DNA from: an uncultured Pelagibacteraceae bacterium
GTDB taxonomy: Bacteria; Pseudomonadota; Alphaproteobacteria; Pelagibacterales; Pelagibacteraceae
Reading direction: 5' to 3'
DNA: 45,369 bases
NCBI GenBank assembly: GCA_902582165.1
Contig: CACHQZ010000005.1
Coordinates: 1 to 45,369 of the forward strand
Shown: positions 43,819-45,369 of the stretch, piece by piece
Numbering within the stretch: the first letter of the stretch is position 1
Layout: every line of letters begins with the position of its first letter
Made by a program: the position numbers and the translations under genes
The notes under the pieces: model-generated
The model's database searches: none
What the model saw: only the letters and a program-made list of their open reading frames with translations
What the model was told of the DNA's origin: nothing

Positions 43819-44539
43819 CTTGGCTCCTTGCTAATTTTAAAAAAGTTTCCTCTAAGTTATTTCTTCCATGCTTTTTAATTAAGTCTACACAAGTGCCTTG
43901 ATCAATAATTTTCCCTTTTCTCATCATAATTATACTGTCACAAAGTCTTTCTACCTCACTCATATTATGAGAGGCCAATAAAACTGTTACTTTATTTTTT
44001 GATTTGTATTCTTGAATATAGCTTCTTATGAAATCTCCAATATCAGGATCTAAACTTGCTGTTGGTTCATCAAGAAGAAGAATTTCTGGTTTATTAATTA
44101 AAGATTTAGCCAGAGAAACTCTGTTTTTTTGACCTGACGAAAGCTCACCTGTCTTTCTTTCAAAAAATTCCTTTATTTCTAAGTCATTTGAAATTTCATG
44201 TATTCTTTTTTTTAAATCTTTAATTCCGTACAATCTTCCATATATCTCGAGATTTTGTCTTACAGTTAATTTTTTTGGTAACTCAACATACGGAGATGCA
44301 AAATTAAATCTTTTCAATATCTCATCTCTTCCAAAAGAGTTTAAATTTTTATTTTCTATCAAAATTTCACCACTTGATGGAGTAACAAGTCCTAACATCA
44401 TTCCTATAGTTGTAGTTTTTCCACAGCCATTAGGGCCAAGCAAGCCGATAGTTTTGTCTTTCTCTAAATGAAAATTGATTTTATCTACCGCTAGGTATTT
44501 GTTATAAATTTTACTTAAATTCTTAATTTCAATAAACAT
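43808..44539 (-). CDS. ABC transporter ATP-binding protein
   Basis: A 243-residue ATPase. Walker A GPNGCGKTT is near residues 34-42, the signature motif is LSSGQ (usually LSGGQ), and Walker B is ILLLDEPTASLDP with H-loop ASHNMSEVERL. The length and motif layout fit NodI/CcmA-type ATPases that pair with ABC-2 permeases. Its ATG overlaps the stop of the Sua5 gene (TAATG), which may indicate coupling. Confidence 0.93.
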   Translation of the reverse strand: MFIEIKNLSKIYNKYLAVDKINFHLEKDKTIGLLGPNGCGKTTTIGMMLGLVTPSSGEILIENKNLNSFGRDEILKRFNFASPYVELPKKLTVRQNLEIYGRLYGIKDLKKRIHEISNDLEIKEFFERKTGELSSGQKNRVSLAKSLINKPEILLLDEPTASLDPDIGDFIRSYIQEYKSKNKVTVLLASHNMSEVERLCDSIIMMRKGKIIDQGTCVDLIKKHGRNNLEETFLKLARSQDEF

Positions 44540-45369
44540 TATTTTGATGCTCTTAATAACCGATCATTAATAGCTAATCCAGGACCACGATTAGGTATTT
44601 TATCTATAAAAATTTTTTTATACCCCTTTTTTTTTATTTTTCTTAATATTTTATACAAATTAGCCGCAGCTTCCCTCAAGTTCGCTTTTTTGCTTAAATT
44701 AAAATAATTTTGATTACTGTTATGTTTTCTTCCAAATACAATGTAAGCATGATTAAGTTTAGAGGGTTTTCCTTTAAAAATAATTGGTATTCCAGGTGAA
44801 TAGTGTTTTTTCATCATACCTGGAGATTTTATTTTAGAATTTCTTTTTGATGATAGAGTTATTTTCAGAAAATCTTTTATTTCGTTCGAGCTTATTATTC
44901 CAGGCCTGAGTATTTTAGGTTTTCCAGTTAAATCAATTACAGTCGACTCAATTCCAATTTTAGATTTACCGCCATTTATTATAATTTTTAATTTTTTTTT
45001 AAAATCTTCAAACACATCTTGAGCACTTACAGGACTAACGCCCGATGCAATATTTGCACTTGGCATAGCTAAAGGAAAATTTAAAAGTTTAAGTATGGTC
45101 TTAGCTATTCTATTACTTGGAAATCTAATTGCTACAGTATTTAAATTAGCTGTAACTAAAGAATTAATTTTTGATTTTGTATTTTTTTTCAAAATAAAAG
45201 TTAAAGGGCCTGGACAAAATTTTTTATAAAGTTTAAAAAAGTTCTTATCTAAAATAACGTCTTTGTTTGCTTCTTTATAATTATTATAATGAACTATTAA
45301 CGGATTAATTTTTGGTCTTTTTTTTAATTTAAAAATTTTTTTTACTGCTTTTCCTGAATAAGCATTTCC
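44539..45369 (-). CDS. L-threonylcarbamoyladenylate synthase, Sua5 type (5' end outside window)
   Basis: Makes threonylcarbamoyl-AMP, the precursor of t6A37 in ANN-reading tRNAs. The frame is open to the window edge, where residues corresponding to SGKAVKKIFKLKKRP and NPLIVHY of the YrdC domain are seen, so the ATG at 45192 is not the start. CPGPLTFIL, IAVRFPS-like and AMPSANIASGVSP are the core signatures, and a C-terminal Sua5 domain with KSPGMMKKHYSPGIPI follows. The missing part is only the first ~30 residues. Confidence 0.9.
   Translation of the reverse strand, partial: GNAYSGKAVKKIFKLKKRPKINPLIVHYNNYKEANKDVILDKNFFKLYKKFCPGPLTFILKKNTKSKINSLVTANLNTVAIRFPSNRIAKTILKLLNFPLAMPSANIASGVSPVSAQDVFEDFKKKLKIIINGGKSKIGIESTVIDLTGKPKILRPGIISSNEIKDFLKITLSSKRNSKIKSPGMMKKHYSPGIPIIFKGKPSKLNHAYIVFGRKHNSNQNYFNLSKKANLREAAANLYKILRKIKKKGYKKIFIDKIPNRGPGLAINDRLLRASK

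Noticed and set aside
44539-45192. Sua5 gene starting at the ATG at 45192
   Set aside because: Codons up to 45369 encode the conserved N-terminal YrdC block, so the true start is beyond the window.

Overview
The window looks like a chromosome segment from a streamlined marine alphaproteobacterium of the SAR11 clade (Pelagibacterales). The evidence is very high A+T, almost no spacers, many overlapping or adjacent stop/start codons, alphaproteobacterial gene orders (pntAA-pntAB-pntB after a short CtaJ-like cytochrome oxidase subunit; tolQRAB-pal-cpoB-tilS-ftsH-folP-glmM; trcR, rpoH), and a surface-glycan gene block ending at a solitary 5S rRNA gene. In SAR11 genomes a hypervariable region is known to separate 23S from 5S. 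Taxonomy is inferred from this context, not from a 16S gene, and the 23S is not in the window.

Region 1 (1-9330, + strand) is the right end of a glycan locus. It carries a cut-off sugar epimerase, a radical SAM/SPASM protein, an unrecognised surface-carbohydrate-type protein, a GmhA-like SIS protein, a CDP-6-deoxyhexose set (CDP-glucose 4,6-dehydratase, C-methyltransferase-like protein, glucose-1-phosphate cytidylyltransferase, SDR reductase) and two GT2 glycosyltransferases. Region 2 (9340-13368, +) holds tRNA-Val(GAC), a 5S rRNA with its own promoter, Cys-free L36, a 36-aa membrane protein, the three-subunit transhydrogenase and a transaldolase-like enzyme.

Region 3 (13365-22758, - strand) reads right to left: transketolase, phosphoglycerate kinase, class I aldolase, ThiE-like protein, EF-P, SuhB, Cys-free L31, TrcR, S21 (apparent ATT start), cold-shock protein, initiator tRNA and TypA/BipA. 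Region 4 (22816-38548, +) runs from a coiled-coil protein and ZapA through 5-formyl-THF cyclo-ligase, a YmdB-type phosphodiesterase, YebC, a RuvC-like nuclease, the Tol-Pal envelope system, TilS, FtsH, FolP, GlmM, ThiD and PurA. Region 5 (38545-40453, -) is rluD-rpoH. A tRNA-Arg(TCG) follows at 40478.

Region 6 (40560-45369, -) reads from the right edge as a cut-off Sua5-type threonylcarbamoyl-AMP synthase, an ABC-2 exporter pair, a 2OG-Fe(II) oxygenase-like protein, an FkbM methyltransferase and a GT17 glycosyltransferase. The last five look like a second small accessory surface module next to tRNA-Arg.

The most notable points are: a 5S gene with a promoter placed so transcription would start at its first base; an ATT start for ribosomal protein S21; a cspA/initiator-tRNA/typA run with gaps of 5 and 2 nt; a phage-like RuvC at the ruv locus with ruvA and ruvB missing; two convergent gene pairs that share a TTAA containing both stop codons; and the accessory module beside tRNA-Arg. 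No CRISPR array, insertion sequence, integrase or origin was seen, and no stretch over 300 bases lacks a gene.
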